DNA of 64,000 nt from Rhipicephalus microplus (GCF_043290135.1 NC_134709.1:70422456-70486455), one strand, 5' to 3'. Positions 21,620-34,736 are shown, counted from the first letter of the stretch. The notes: generated by a model not told the origin, from the letters alone. Program-made: numbers and translations.

Positions 21620-22120
21620 CCATTCACCTCTCTTGGCGGCATCTCGGGGGGGGGGGGAAATATCGTGTTTTCAGAATTATCAGCGAGATAAAATAATTAG
21701 TGCAAGGCGGCTCTCACCTCCCATGCGTACTTTGCCCCGCGGAGACGAGGAGGATGGACGCTCACCGGCGTGCCCTTATCTCATGGTGGGGAGGATCATA
21801 CATTTTGGCTGGCGTTGGGTTTTCACTAGAAGGATACTGTTGCAGTTACAAGGCGCACAAACGTCACTGCCATTGAGGCACAGTGCATGTTAGCGACAAG
21901 GGCGCGCTTTTCAAACACGACGAAGTAACAACTGAGATGCTTATTCGCGTTCATCTTAATTTGTGAGTTCATTTTGTGCGTAATTGGTGGGTAAAAAACG
22001 GGAGGCACGTTTCGACCTGCTTGCGATTCTGTGCGTGACCTTCCAGTTTGCTGCTATCGCATTAATTGCTTCGTCTTTGCGGCACTTACTTTGAAATATC
22101 TTAGTATACGTTTTTAACGT
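21620..22120. other. Unassigned spacer
   Basis: A G-run at 21646-21657 and otherwise no recognisable gene or element. Confidence 0.4.
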
Positions 22121-22124
22121 CAAT

Positions 22125-22205
22125 TCCGCAACGGAAATACATCAGCGGCGCCGTGGTGGACCCCGGCATGAAACACTTTTGTGTTAAAACGCCGGTAGAT
22201 CGAGC
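22125..22205 (+). repeat. Tail fragment of a second SINE-like family
   Basis: The stretch with GTGGTGGACCCCGGCAT and ACACTTTTGTG aligns with 62836-62915 (TTGGTGGACCCCAGCAT, ACACTTTCGTG), including the preceding CGGAAATAC/CGGAGATAC. About three quarters of ~52 bases match by eye, in the same orientation. The 62.8-kb copy has a tRNA-like head upstream; here no head is evident. Confidence 0.55.
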
Positions 22206-22680
22206 ACATGATATTCGAAGATAAATTTAATCTGCCATTGAAATGAGCCGGTACTCCAATGCTTCAGCTTTTTTTGGCGATGACGAATGAGCTCCATTGA
22301 AAGAATGTCCACTGTCTACACGTGAAAAAGTCAGCTCGTTCTTTCTTCGTAGAGCAGTAAAAAATTTAATACACCTGCGAAAACCTCAGAAACGTGCTTA
22401 CTAGCGATGGCGAATGCTTAGCCAGCGATAAATACAATGCACACATTCAGGCACGCGGTTTTATGAGAGTTGTAAATTAGAACATATAGTGATATCGAAT
22501 GTGGTTTATGTTTTAATTTTTATTTATATTAGGCAAAATAAGAGAAGAGAGGCTACATTAGATCCTGTTACCCCAACAATATGGCCGTAATATACTAGAT
22601 AAGCACACAAACAAGAAAAAAATAAGAATAAAAGGCACTATCTTCTTATCATTTACGCTATAGTGCTTATAATGCATGAA

Positions 22681-22916
22681 TGGCCCCGCCGTGGTGGTCT
22701 AGTAGATAAGGTACTCGGCTGCTGACCTGCAGGTCGCGGGATCGAATCCTGGCTGCGGTTGCTGCATTTTTCGATGAAGGCGAAAATATTGAGGCCCGTG
22801 TGCTCAGATTTGGGTGCACGTTAAAGAACCCCAGGCGGCCGAAATTTCAGGAGCACTCCACTACGGCGTCTCTCATAATTATATGGGGGTTTTGGGACGT
22901 TAAACCCCACATATCA
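22681..22916 (+). mobile_element. Ruka-type SINE, full length, plus, with 12-bp TSD
   Basis: The head TGGCCCCGCCGTGGTGGTCT carries A-box (AGTAGATAAGGTA) and B-box (GGGATCGAATCCTGG) regions. The body has CCCGTGTGCTCAGATTTGGG, GTTAAAGAACCCCAGG and GGGACGTTAAACCCCACATA. The target duplication ATAATGCATGAA is at 22669-22680 and 22917-22928. The insertion is well defined. The next SINE in the same orientation starts about 155 bp downstream. Confidence 0.94.
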
Positions 22917-23072
22917 ATAATGCATGAAGGAGCAAGACATCGTCTACAGCCGATCGAGGAGCTTGTTGCAGTATCTCAAGCTTTGAAATTTATTGTTGAA
23001 AGCCAGCAATGGCAAATATGGTTTATGTCCACTGCTTATTCGTATAACGATGCAAATAAACACATCAAGGTG

Positions 23073-23311
23073 TTCCGCCGCGGTGGTCTAGTGGCTAAGG
23101 TACTCGTCTGCTGACCCGCAGGTCGCGGATTCGAAACCCGGCTGCGGCGGTTGAATTTCCGATGGAGGTGGAAATGTTGTAGGCCCGTGGGCTCAGATTT
23201 GGTAGCACGCTAAAAGAACCCCAGGTGGTCAAAATTTCCGGAGCCCTCCACTACTGCGTCTCTCATAATCATACGATAGTTTTAGGACGTTAGAGCTCAC
23301 ATTTAATAATA
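23073..23311 (+). mobile_element. Ruka-type SINE, full length, plus, with ~15-bp TSD
   Basis: The head TTCCGCCGCGGTGGTCTAG carries GTGGCTAAGGTA and GGATTCGAAACCCGG. The body is recognisable but more diverged at the 3' end (GGACGTTAGAGCTCACATTT). The flanks AAACACATCAAGGTG (23058-23072) and AAACACATCATGGTG (23312-23326) differ at one base, a slightly aged target duplication. Confidence 0.92.
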
Positions 23312-23351
23312 AAACACATCATGGTGCCCTATTGAAATCAGTCATTTCGAA

Positions 23352-24745
23352 TATATTTATTTATTTATTTATTTTGTTACCCTCAATCGCCGAAGCTTTA
23401 CAGAGGGGAGTGGGTTACAACATGAAAAATATACGTGCTATTTTATACATGAACAAAACTAAAAAAAAAAAAAAAAAAAAAAAAAAACCTCTACTCAATG
23501 AGGCGCAACAAAAGTGAAACGTAAAAATAAGGAAATCACAATGAGCAAATAGTGAATGTAGTAAAATTATACAGTACTAGCAAAAAAGTGTAAAAGTAAG
23601 GGAAATGACACGCACACACAAAAAATCAAGAATCCACTGGAAAACGCTGGCATCTTGACACGTGGAGACAGAACTTCGTAAGGAGGGGAATAGATCGGAT
23701 GACTAAGGAGAGCTATCGCGAAATAGGTGAGCTGATAAAGAATGACGAAAGAGGGAGTGATCAGAGATGGAAACGATGTCACCTGGTAGCCGATTCCAAT
23801 CGTTTGATGTGACCGGTATGAAGGAGCAAGAAAATGTGTTTGTGTAGCAGAAAGTACCTTTAACCTTGTGTTCATGGTCGATCCGAGAGGAGTGATATGT
23901 GGGAGGCGTAATGAGCTCATTACGCAGTGATGGATGATGGTAGGTCTTATGGAAAAGGCAAAGGCGGAAGTACTTGCGACGCAGTGATAGAGGTGGCAGT
24001 GACAAGTGGTGCTTCATTGCTGTTACGCTTGATGTACGGTGATAATCCGATAGAATAAAACGTGCAGCGTTATTTTGAATTAGCTCAAGGTGCCTAATCA
24101 AGTTTTCGTGGTGAGGGTTCCAGATTGCAGCAGCGTACTCCAATTTCGAGCGCACGAGGGTTTTATAAAGAAGCATCTTCAAGGAAAGTGGGGCGTTGCT
24201 GAAATTTCGACGTATGTATCCCAATGTACGGTTAGCATTGTTCGTGATGACGTTAATATGGGCATTCCATGTTAGATTGAAAGAAATGGTGACGCCTAAG
24301 TACCGGTATGACGACACTTGGTCAAGATAAACATCACCCAGTTTGTATGTTGAGGAGTTATTAGGCTGGCGGGAGACTGTCATTAGCTTGCATTTTTTGG
24401 GATTTAATTTCATAAGCCATTTATCGCACCAATTCCTAATGTTATTTAAGTCTGTCTGCAAGATGTTCCTATCATCATCGGTACGTATTTCCCTGTAAAG
24501 CACACAGTCATCGGCATATAAATGAACGGATGAAGAAACGCAGTCAGGGAGATCATTAATATATATTAAAAACAGCAGAGGTCCCAGAACTGAGCCTTGC
24601 GGGACACCCGATGTTACACTTATTTCCGGCGAGTCATGACCGTTAACAGTGACGTACTGAAGACGGTTTGTTAGAAAGTAGTTGAGCCACTGCAGAAAAC
24701 ATATTATCAGTATTTGTCGTGAATTCAAAGTTATGCTGCGAAAAC
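23352..24745 (-). pseudogene. CR1-like LINE, 5'-truncated: RT domain and 3' UTR with (AATA)n tail
   Basis: This is a non-LTR retrotransposon fragment on the minus strand. The open frame 24764-23703 (353 codons) contains SGVPQGSVLGPLLFLIYIND (motif B), HLYADDCVLYRE (motif C), SSYRYLGVTISFNLTW and LVRSKLEYAAAIWNPH, then SDYHRTSSVTAMKHHLSLPP, all hallmarks of the CR1/Jockey type. No RNase H follows. Motif A and the endonuclease are missing. Coding similarity starts at about FLQWLNYFLTNRLQ (24690), and the exact 5' truncation lies between there and 24770. The 3' UTR runs to a tail of ATAAATAAATAAATA at 23375-23352, preceded by GAGGGTAACA. A similar tail and GAGGGTACA occur at 36.31 kb. A 27-nt A-run (23460-23486, plus) lies inside the UTR. 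Confidence 0.88.
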
Positions 24746-24774
24746 AGGGACTGAAAGATCTCACAAAGAAAAAA

Positions 24775-26190
24775 AAAAACGCGACGTGTGTTGATGCGCC
24801 CTAAAAAAGTTTCGCTATGCGACGCTGTTTTCAAATGTTTTACTATGATCTGCTTTAAAAATGGCCGCGCAAAGAGCTCGTTGAGGGCGCAAGAAAGAGC
24901 GGCATTCACATGCACGCTGCTGTGCACCCTGAAACGCTCGTCCCGGAATGAGATCTTCACGAAACCGCGAAACGCCGGCTCACGGAAAGCTCCGGTAGTT
25001 TCCTTTTTTCAGTCCTTTTCCTCGCATGAACACAACACGTCGCTTTTGCTCGATACCCCTGAGAATCGGGCGCAGTGGCATGATCTTGCGTGGCCGCTTT
25101 CCAAAAAGTTCCATCCACAATGCAATCCGGGAGGGGCCAAGGCAGCGTCGAATTGCTGTACCGCTGTAGCTTCATCGTTCGCAGTGCACGAAGAGTATCC
25201 TGAACGATCTATTCCCACAAAACCCTTCGTTCTGTGCTGCTTTCATTGAATTTCTTTTATTCCGTGATGGCGTGCATCAAGAACTCTCGTAATATGATAC
25301 TTCTCCTGCGAGTGATTCCGAGACTTGCAGTCAGGCGTGCATCGATAGTGTTGCCGCGCGTTCAGCTTCACTGCGCCCAATCGGAACACGCTCCGCCAGC
25401 ATCCGTTATAGGGTGGATGCGCTTTCGTAGATCCCGTATGGGGCCTCACATAGCTTCTCTTTCGTCTGCATGCTCGTACAGGTTTGGTCTCCAACAAAGT
25501 GCTCAAAGTCCCAGGGAGTACCTTACTCTTTCCTTTACTTTCGACTGACAATCGTTCATTTAGTTCCCGTTGCCGTTGGCCGTTGAGCTCGCGCTGTTCG
25601 CTGCGAGCGCGAGTGTTTATTTCTAAATGCATAAATCTTCTCAGCCAGTAGGCATGGGATCTGTTGGCGTGCATGCATGCCATCCACCGTTCTTGGTCAT
25701 TTAATGTCAAACGTCTCAGACATTGCGCAAGACATTCTCAGATTATCTTCTAATAGTTTAAGCAAATGATTAAGTAAACTATTTAACCTCTTATAGTACT
25801 TTTGCACGATAATTTGGTCTCCCTTCATCAATAGTTTGTGTGTTGCCATAAAGAGAGAAACGTAGGTTGTGAAAAAAAGTATTCATGGGAAATGCAATAC
25901 TACACAGAGCGCTCTAATTATAGGCTGGTTGCTTGAAAATTAATTTACATTCTTACTTCTTTTGCGACGGGCTTAACATACGTTTTAACTCACAATATAC
26001 TTTGCGGTGAAGAAGTACACTCTAAATCAAATCCTAACTAGACTACACGCCCGCAGGCAGGAAATCGAGTGAAATTATCGCCGCTTCTCGGTGGCTACGT
26101 AGCCGTGTTGCAGAGGAACCAGTCCGATTTGAAGTGGCCTTCAGAATAGCCGAGATTTTAGGTCAAACTTTTTCTCGCAAGATACGGCCT
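24775..26190. other. Unassigned spacer with one 155-codon minus ORF
   Basis: The minus frame 25710-25243 (155 codons) is rich in Arg, Gln and Glu near its start (RSEQRELNGQRQRELNERL) and has no domain that I recognise. It may be coiled-coil-like, but it lacks a promoter, introns or similarity that I can name. The rest holds nothing recognisable. Confidence 0.35.
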
Positions 26191-26374
26191 GCGGGTTAGG
26201 CATGACTTTCCGTAGGCGGCCCGGCCTTGATGTGGTGGTGGAAAAAAAAGTACTATTTTACGCTCTCCGGGGCAGTTTCTCGCCGAGAATGTGGCGGATA
26301 TTACGACTACAAGTAATTAGAAAACCATTAGCATCACAATTACCTATATTTGTGAGATTAACATGCAAAGCACA

Positions 26375-26452
26375 CCCCGGGAATCAAACTCGGGACCGTA
26401 TGTACGTGAAGCAGATGATTTACCCATTGCACCACAACGCCACCGCATGGCG
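26375..26452 (-). repeat. tRNA-like SINE head, distinct from the Ruka type
   Basis: On the minus strand, GGTGGCGTTGTGGTGCAATG matches an A box (TGGTGCAATGGG) and GAGTTTGATTCCCGG matches a B box, 40-odd bases apart. The flanks do not pair as an acceptor stem, so it is read as a tRNA-derived repeat, not a tRNA gene. No body matching the Ruka copies follows. Confidence 0.5.
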
Positions 26453-26454
26453 GC

Positions 26455-27450
26455 GAGTCTTTTGGCGGAGGTATATATATCTACCAAGTGGGTTTTTGCA
26501 AACCGTCTTCGGAACCTTGAACTGTTTTTTGTGTCATGTGCATGCATTTGATCAGCAAATAGTTTGTAGGGCTTCATGAATTCGAGGCAACCACGGTGAG
26601 CGCTTTCGGCTCGGACTTCGGTTTATCGTGCGCCGTTCCGCAAGAACGATTAACGTGTTTGTGCGTCGTTTTAGTACTTCCCCGTGGACTGCGGGTGTTA
26701 CGCTCACCGAAATTCGCGGACGAAGCTGTATTTGGCTGTCGAAACCTGCGTATGTTTCCCGCACGTGCATGTGCTGTGAGAAATGTGGCTGATTTGTGTC
26801 GGGAGGTGCATGAGTGTCGGGGACAGCAGCCTATTCTCAACTGTTTGAAGACAATTCGCTTCCGCACGTAAACGTTGCATGGGTAATTTAGCAGGGCTAC
26901 TCTAACATTTGCATTTCGTACGCACGAACTGACGTGACCTGCACGCTGGGACAGCAGCACCTTTTTAGCATTTTAACGATTACTTATTTCTGCAATTAGA
27001 ATTTAAGCGCATTATTTCGCTATATAGAGCGCTTTTTACTCATATTTAGTCTCTAACTGATCTTATTTATGAGGAGTGGCTACTCTTACTTTTATTCAGC
27101 ATCACATCGTTGTCCAAGTGAATGCCGAAACGCACGCCAAGGTCAAGTATGACGTACACAAATAACCGACGGACAGGTCGGTCTCCCTCCATATAAATAA
27201 TGCCTCTGCACATCTCTTTCCTGAACGTTGGCATGCAGTTGGGGTCGAGAAATGGTGGAGAACGAACCTCAAAATATTTATTCTTGCTGCTAGCAGTTGC
27301 TCTTTAGAAAATGGCCATTTTTATAGCTGGTACAATATCTCCACACAAGGACACTGGTTGTCTTGATCATGGTTCACTGTTACAAATTCATGTTGGAATA
27401 TGATAACTGTACTTAATATTCAAAAGAGTGAGCAAATGTCGGTGAAATAC
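26455..27450. other. Unassigned, locally GC-rich spacer
   Basis: Overlapping frames at 26574-26960 (minus, 128 codons) and 26596-26871 (plus, 91 codons) arise from a GC-rich, CpG-rich stretch. Neither shows a domain. Nothing else was recognised. Confidence 0.4.
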
Positions 27451-27467
27451 GCTCTCCTGCTGACTTC

Positions 27468-27707
27468 GATGGACTGATTGATATGTGGGGTTTAACGCCC
27501 AAAAACCACCATACGATTATTAGAGACGCCGTAGTGGAGGGCTCCGGAAATTTGGACCATCTGGCGTTCTTTAACGTTCACCCAAATCTGTGCACGTTGG
27601 CTTACAACACTTCCGCCTTCATCGAAAATGCAGCTGCCGCGGCCGGGATTCAAACCCGCGACCGGGTCAGCAGCCGAGTACCTTAGCCACTAGACCACCG
27701 CAGCGGG
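27468..27707 (-). mobile_element. Ruka-type SINE, full length, minus, with 17-bp TSD
   Basis: Read on the minus strand from 27707: CCCCGCTGCGGTGGTCTAGT, GTGGCTAAGGTACTCGGCTG, GGGTTTGAATCCCGG (B box), then the body down to the ATATCAATCA tail. The flanks GCTCTCCTGCTGACTTC at 27451-27467 and 27708-27724 are identical, the clearest target duplication in the window, which suggests a comparatively recent insertion. Confidence 0.95.
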
Positions 27708-27724
27708 GCTCTCCTGCTGACTTC

Positions 27725-30700
27725 TGCACCTGACTTCTGACTTCTGTACTTGATGTTCAACATCAAACTACGCAACCACTAATTAAAGATCGACCAATGG
27801 ATTTTAAATTTTGATCTTTCTTTGTCTTGCGGCCTTCGGTTTGTTTCTTGTTTGCCATGCTTTCCTAAAATCGTCCGTTCAACTGGTTTGGTGGAACATG
27901 AGCATGAACATACATAGGCCAGTGTTTCAGAAAGCTGTCACGCATGCACTAGTACTCTTTTATTTAGTTCATGACACGGTGTCATACCTCGACAACTGAT
28001 GAACGGAAAGTTGTTTGTACCCTTTAATTGAAGTCGAAAGAGTAACAATGGCACTGAACATCCCAGTGTATGCCCAAATGCAGAGAGATGCATGATATCT
28101 TGAATAAATTGTGCCATATAGCACTAGAAAATGTTTCCGTCTCGAACCATCCTTTAGAAAAACGACCATCACAAGACAGTGGGACGAAACGGTGACGCAC
28201 AAATGCCAAGGCATGCAGGCGACGATGAAGGACACGCCGACGCCGGGCGCCCAGCTGGCGGGGGGGGGGGGGGAATGGCGCGACGGTGACGGCGGCTCCC
28301 CCCTTTTGTTCTTTTTTTCCTTCTTGCGCCTACTCTCACCGTCTGTATGCGTGACTTTCGTGCCGCGCAGATTTCACGGGTACATTTCATTGGTTGGCTC
28401 CCTATAGACAGGATTTTAGTAAGTACGCAGGAGCGTGCCGCCTATGTGCTGTTCGTTATCCGGCACCTGACATAGAGTGTACGGTGATTTTGTGCTGACA
28501 TCGACATTTTTTTTTTAATTCTACTATGCCTTCAAGCACATTATAACTGCAGCACGTGTCTGTATGCTTGCCATTAGGCCGGCCAAAAAGTTGAGGAAGG
28601 TCGATGATGAAGTAGTTTTTAAAAGGAAGGGGCGCAAACAGAAACCTGTGTGAAATGACTCACGTTGAGTTAACTGCAAATCGTTGATGCAGTCGACATA
28701 AAATTGCATCCTTACCCTAATGGGACATAAATACACATGAGACCAATTAATTAAAATTTATCAGGTGTACATTTGGATTTAAGCACAATGCTTGTTTGTT
28801 TTTTGCCCATCGTCCATACTGTCTATGGTGCCGGCCAGTGAGCCTGCTTAACTGCACTCCACACTACCTTGGCGCAACGAAAAGATGCGGCGGTCACGCC
28901 ATTGGCAAGATCGCAACCTGTTTTGTGTAAGTAGGAGTTTTTCCTTTTTTGATCTTTCTGTCAGGCATTTGTCGGCTCTACAGAGTGCTGCAGACGTTGG
29001 CTCAGATGATTATTTGAGAGATGCGCTGTTAAAGTATAACAAAAGCGCATAAGAAACCTTAAATACCCAAATCTTGTTTTATTTAGTGCTTGCATAAGCG
29101 CTAATCAGGCCAACTGTGAGTTGTAGCTGACAGCAGCTTCGGTTCCCTACGCTCGGCTCTCGGAAAGATATGAACAATTCACCGAAAAATTTGTCGCCGT
29201 TCGAGCGCATGGCAACGGCCGGTTGTCTCTCATCCGCATCCTTTGAAAGCACGCGACGTGAGCGCTGTGAATAATGAGACTTGCGTGTCATACTTCACGC
29301 AGAATGTTTAAAATGCAAGTGGCAAATATTTTAAGGACCGGTCCCGCTTTAGCATTACTGTGATGTAATGCATCGCGTGCAGCATTAATGGCGGCATTTA
29401 GGGAGCCTGTGGGAAGGAGTCTTCCACTGCATACATTTCCCGCGGCGTTGTTCACGATCGGTGACAAGCGACTGATGATGGACACGACGTGCTCATGGCT
29501 CTAGCAGTGTATGGTGTAAGCGTCGCTCAAGTGCACACGATCAGAAGTTCTGCATAAACGCGAAAAAATTGCGATATGTTCACTTAAAAAAGAATGGCAA
29601 TTTCTCTTATACCCGTTCATTGTATTAGGCTGTCAGACTATTCCGTGCAATAATGTTTGGTGTGTTGCGTGGCAAAGCCATGTATAGGTACGAGGCACGC
29701 CATAGGGTAGGGCTGTGGATATATCGGTGGTCTCGTTTTCTATATGGTGTGCTAACATCTCACAGAGCACGACTTGTAGCGTTTCTTTTCAATTGAAATG
29801 TGAACCCCAAGGCTGGCATCGATTCCGTGACTTTCGGCCCATTGGCAGGTCACCCCTGACCGCTGTACTATCGAGGCGTAGCTAATTCAGCGCAACAGTA
29901 TTCCGTCATCAACCGATAACCGTAAACGCTTAACGACGGTATTACGCTCCAATAAGTGCAAAAACATGAACCAACGTTCAGCCCAAATACACCATGCAGT
30001 TGTTGTCCCACTCTAACGAACTTAATACCCAGAGGAGTGCCACTAACAGTAGCCAAGCTGTAGCCTGATTGGAAAGCGCAGCCAATTACGGCTGCATGGG
30101 ATATCGAAACTCAGCCGTTGAGCTTGCTAAAGAGGTAAGTGTGGATTTGCGATTACATGCGTTATCTGACTTACTAAAGCGCAGAAGCACTCCAGGAAGC
30201 TATAGAAGGGGCGTCCCTAATTAGGCCGAGTACGTGAAAGGCGAGTCGCTGTTACTAGGAGTCAGGATGGCATAGTGTTGGGCTCGATAACAAGTTTCAA
30301 GCAACAACCGCAGCCGGTGGTGGTGAGGCGACGCTGAGGGAAACATTTATTCACGGGGCAAGCACCCCTTGTGTTCGCCCACCATTCTACACATTCATTC
30401 TATTTCTGTCTGTGGTTGGATTAATGAGTTTCCGACCGGGCCAACCACTCGACCTCCGTTCTCTGCACGAATGCCGAGAGCACCATAGCAACTCTTTTTT
30501 TTATGGCGTTTCTTTTTTCACTCCTGTAATACCACTGTATGTTCTTCTTGAACATACATGCTGCTCCGGACTGTCGTTGGGGTCCGGTTTAGATGCCTGC
30601 AGATACGGCAATGAGGGCAATGAAATTTTTGAACACATGTGACCTCACACAGGAGGAAGATACATAAAGTGAGGTGACGAGATGAAATTGAGAAATTCGC

Positions 30701-32185
30701 CAATATAATCTGGCTGCAGAAGGCACAGCACTGGGTTGATTCGCGGAACACGGGAAGGGCATTTCCTCGGCAGTGGACGCAGTCAGTTAGGTGATGATGA
30801 TGACGCAACGTGTCATGATGGGGTGACTAACTTAACGTGCCCATTATCTTTGTCAGGAGCCTCACTGTAAAAGCTAGTCAAACTTTCGAACTTATTGCAG
30901 TCGTAGCATCTACCGATTCGGACACACTGTGAGTCTCTCAACGAGAACGGAATCTAATAAAGTGATAAGTAAAAGCCTGGAAAGTACAAAAGCATGGTTG
31001 GAATAATTGCAGGTGCATGCGAAGGGCTACCTAAGGCTATTGCTAATAATGCGAACGCAATTAATTGTTATCTTGTCATTTTCTGCAAATGCTCCTGCGC
31101 AGATATAATGTTTATGACATCAGGTAACGACTCGTGTTCTTAAACTAAAGCTCTCTATTGAGAAAGTCGTGCGAACAGGCTATATAATTGCAGTTACGTA
31201 AATTATGCGAGTGTCAGATGATCAGCACCCTTGCTGTGGCCAGGCACATCCCGTGCAATGGTCCCCGCCAAATGCCAATGTGTCATTTGAATTTGTTGAC
31301 AAAGACAACGCACTTCCCGTAAGACCAACTCTGAAATTTTAAGCACTTACATTGAACATAAACAAAGTACTGACAACCGGTGCATGTGATGGGCCAACTT
31401 TTTTAAGCATCAGCACGAAACGTGTGACCATAATTTATTGCATGCTTTAACCCAAATGATGAAGCTTCAATAATGCCAGCGCCTCCCTATCAGTCGCTAA
31501 TAGAAACTAACTTCGACATGTGATATCGCGTATATGCAGTTGGATACTTTGTTTCTTCTGGCCAGGGGGCGATGTTCATTATTATTAGTATTAATATTAT
31601 GATTATTATATCTGATTGATTAGATCGAACTGAAGTGGATATATATAAAACTAATGTACGAAAAAATGGGCGCCTTTGCAAAATGTTTGTCCTCATGCAT
31701 TTGCACCCCTGCTCGACTGCTTTGAATAAATGAGAATAAGGTGGAACCTTGAAGGCGCCAGAAATTGTGGGAACTGGAGGCCGTAGCCGTTCAATATTGG
31801 TTTGAAGGGACTCTGTAAACGTATGATGTGAGGGACAACAAAGTTTCGCCTACGCAGCTGGTGAGCCAATTCGCCCTGATTTCACGAGCTCCACGGCTTT
31901 TATTAAAGCGGAAACCGCAATTTCTCACGAAACTTGAAAAGTCACTGGCGCTTTCGCAGCGTCCACACGAAATGATTCAATAGCAGAAAATACCTTCAGC
32001 TGCAGATATAGATGACATTGAAATGATTTTTAGCCAGAGCCGTTATTCGGATATTCAAACAAGGTTATCCGAACCTTCATACGAGATTATCTGAAAGAAA
32101 AAAATTCATCTACGGCCCCGAACCATTTTAGAGCTTATGCGAAAAACCCTAATAAGTTACCTTGGCTCTGATCTAGGTGTCATGT
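27725..32185. other. Long unassigned spacer
   Basis: No gene or coding element was recognised in about 4.5 kb. Noted pieces are a G-run (28260-28273), a weak tRNA-like stretch (29805-29885), an AT-rich low-complexity patch (31580-31612) and scattered chance ORFs of 60-98 codons without domains. Confidence 0.45.
29805..29885 (-). repeat. Weak tRNA-like module
   Basis: On the minus strand, GCCTCGATAGTACAGCGGTC (A-box-like) is followed about 40 bases later by GGAATCGATGCCAGCC (B-box-like). The resemblance is partial and no cloverleaf is evident. Probably a decayed SINE head. Confidence 0.3.
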
Positions 32186-32190
32186 ACGAA

Positions 32191-32366
32191 AACACTTTGT
32201 AGATATCTTGTGGTTTATGTAGAGCACTGCCCAGAACACTTTGTACATATCTATCGGTTTATGTAGAGCATTGCACAGAACGCTCAGTAGATATATTTCG
32301 GTTTTTGTAAGGCACTGCACAGAATTCTTTGTAGATGTCTTTCGGTTTCTGTAGAGAACTGCACGA
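32191..32366. repeat. 44-bp minisatellite, four imperfect units
   Basis: Units start at 32191, 32235, 32279 and 32323, exactly 44 bp apart. Each has an A-A-C/T-x-C-T-x-x-G-T start, then AGATAT or similar, CGGTTT (first unit TGGTTT), TGTAGAG (third TGTAAGG) and ACTGCACAGAA. The array is not a multiple of three and is not conserved as protein. Confidence 0.85.
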
Positions 32367-32369
32367 ATG

Positions 32370-34680
32370 TACATCTTAATCACCAAAACATTCAGAAGCT
32401 ATTGTTAATTAAGACTGGTTCTTTTTATTGGTAACCTGCCTGCATGCTCCTCAGCGGCGGAACCTGGTGGTACCCATCGAAAAAGATTGCGCAAAATCGA
32501 AAACTCGCGACGCACTATGCCTGAAGTTTTAATGGCCCAAGGTTCCTCTCGGGCATGGCGCAAGCTTACGAAATCGCTGATAAATAAAAAATGCCTTCAT
32601 TTCCTCGGTATTTTAAGTGCGTAGATTTCACGATTGCTTAATAGTCAATTTATTTTGTAGCCTTTTTTTGGTTCACCGCTCCACAGAACTCTCAAATAAC
32701 GCTTCAAGAAAAGGCGCAGTCGATGAAACCATGCTTTACTTTCATCTCATTTTGTTTTCTATGTTCTCAAGTGGCCGATCCCCATTTGATCTACCTTTAC
32801 AGTACGCACTAAAATGCGCTATTTTTACGGAACCTAAAACAAATATTGTGAAGTTATATTGTACTCTCACCGTGTGGCATTAGCGCTGACCACTCTGTTC
32901 TAGAAGCATGACTTTTTTGGGTAACAATTGAAGTGAGATGGCGAAATGATGACCATCCGAAGTCACTATTTTCTTGCCTTTACCCGCAATCGCATTAGGA
33001 ATTTCTGTTAAAAAAAATTACGTATACCCTTTTTTAACCTCTTCTTTCAAAATGGTTGTTGTGTTGCACTTGTCCTGGTTAAGCCTTTCAAGGTGATTTT
33101 TTTCTAATTGCAGTTCTAAGTAAACAATATATATACCATCTCGGAGTGCTGCTCTGCATAGAGAAGGGCATTCTAACTATGTGGTTGATTTCGGATGACT
33201 AATTCACTGACTTCCGACAAACAACGTGAAAAAAGGAGTGCATGATTATTGATCGCGATGGCCATGATGAAAACTACGACTTGATGAGTGATGAGAAAAA
33301 CGATGTCATTCAACGTTTTCACTGCTGGATTGCAATGAGGATTATCTGCGCACATCAGCTTCACCGTCACAGATAGTGCCCTAGATTGTGTCCTCACAAT
33401 CACAAAAATCGTAGGGTCCCCGTTTGTTCACTCCCATGACAAAATAACAGGGACTCATTTATCTGTCACTAAGTGAAGAAATATGCAGTTACCACTTCAT
33501 CTAACAGTATTTTAATGGTCCGACAGATGTGGTACAGGGAAAGAAAGAAATATTTTAATTATATTTCAGAGAATATCTGAAATCATTAGCCTGGTTTACC
33601 ACCTGGCTTGCTACTCTAGATGGGTTGTGATATCTTTGATATTTTCAATTATCGCATATTCCCACGAAGAGTACATACTGTCATAAACACACATGCATTC
33701 ACAGAAATTGTCATTCACGAAACTTCGTTGCACTGAGTATTCTTCACTAACACCAAAAGCGCTATCATGTTACGCAGTACACAACCGCTGTCTTACCACA
33801 GCCCGGTTTCACGTTCAAATCGTTTTGCGAATAGCGGACACCCATCATAATTAGTCGTTCTGTGTCGTAACGAGAAGAGTCGGAATGCACGTGTTTTAAA
33901 TATTCGTGGGTCTTGCATGCGGTGCACGTGGGTGAGTCCAACGACTGCCTTATCTTGTGCTTGAGATATCAACGTAGTCCACCAACCGGTGAACTCGAGT
34001 CTCATCCTGCCTGGTTAGTCCTTCTGGCGTATAGAAGCTGCGTGTTGAGCTTGTTCTGTGCAAAGGCCCATAGCAGTTACGTGCCTCGCATCATATTGTT
34101 TGCTGCAGATTTTGCGAGAACAAAAAAGGCCGCTGCAGCTTTTCTTTGAAAAGGTAAGCTAACGGAGATAGTTAAATCAATAATGTCCTTTGTTTTCTTA
34201 TATCTTGAACATGACTTGTATATAACGTTACTAATTACATCAAAGCCGTCCCAACTTATCAAATGCAAAGAAGTGAAAAGTGGCATCGTCGTTACTAGCT
34301 AGCTCAACGCGTGGTCCGTATTTCGTGCAGTAATTAGTGTCCAGCAATCGTAATATAACACAAAATGTTAATTTTCTGTTCACCTATAGATCAGAAGACA
34401 AGTGGTGCCCCCTAAAGACTTTTCTTTTTACGCATAATGCGCAGCGAGGCACCATGAAACTAAACGCGACTTTCACTTGTACACCACCACCCACCGGACC
34501 GTATAATAGCGGGCATCCGACCGTTGCACGGCGGAGTCATGCTTCGCATCACTTTCCCGTCTGTAATCGCGCTTGGCAATGTTCGACCCTTCGATTATTG
34601 AAGCGCTATGGTCAAACTGAGGCCCAGCGCTATTGCCGCAGTGAAGCGAAAGTAGCAAATGGCTGTACATGAGTGGGTTC
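32370..34680. other. Unassigned spacer
   Basis: AT-rich sequence. Frames up to 111 codons (34337-34672, plus) show no domain. Nothing was recognised. Confidence 0.45.
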
Positions 34681-34736
34681 GTGCCAAACTTCATGGGCCA
34701 GAGGGTTTGTGCCAAACTTCATCGGCCAGAGGTTTC
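34681..34736 (+). repeat. 28-bp tandem duplication before the CR1-like fragment
   Basis: GTGCCAAACTTCAT followed by G/C-GGCCAGAGG is present twice, starting at 34681 and 34709, with one or two mismatches. It keeps the reading frame open upstream of the LINE and so makes the ORF look longer than the LINE part. Confidence 0.8.

Noticed and set aside
25243..25710. 155-codon minus ORF as a host gene
   Set aside because: Length alone is not convincing in a locally GC-rich stretch; no domain, splice site or polyadenylation signal was found. Left as spacer.
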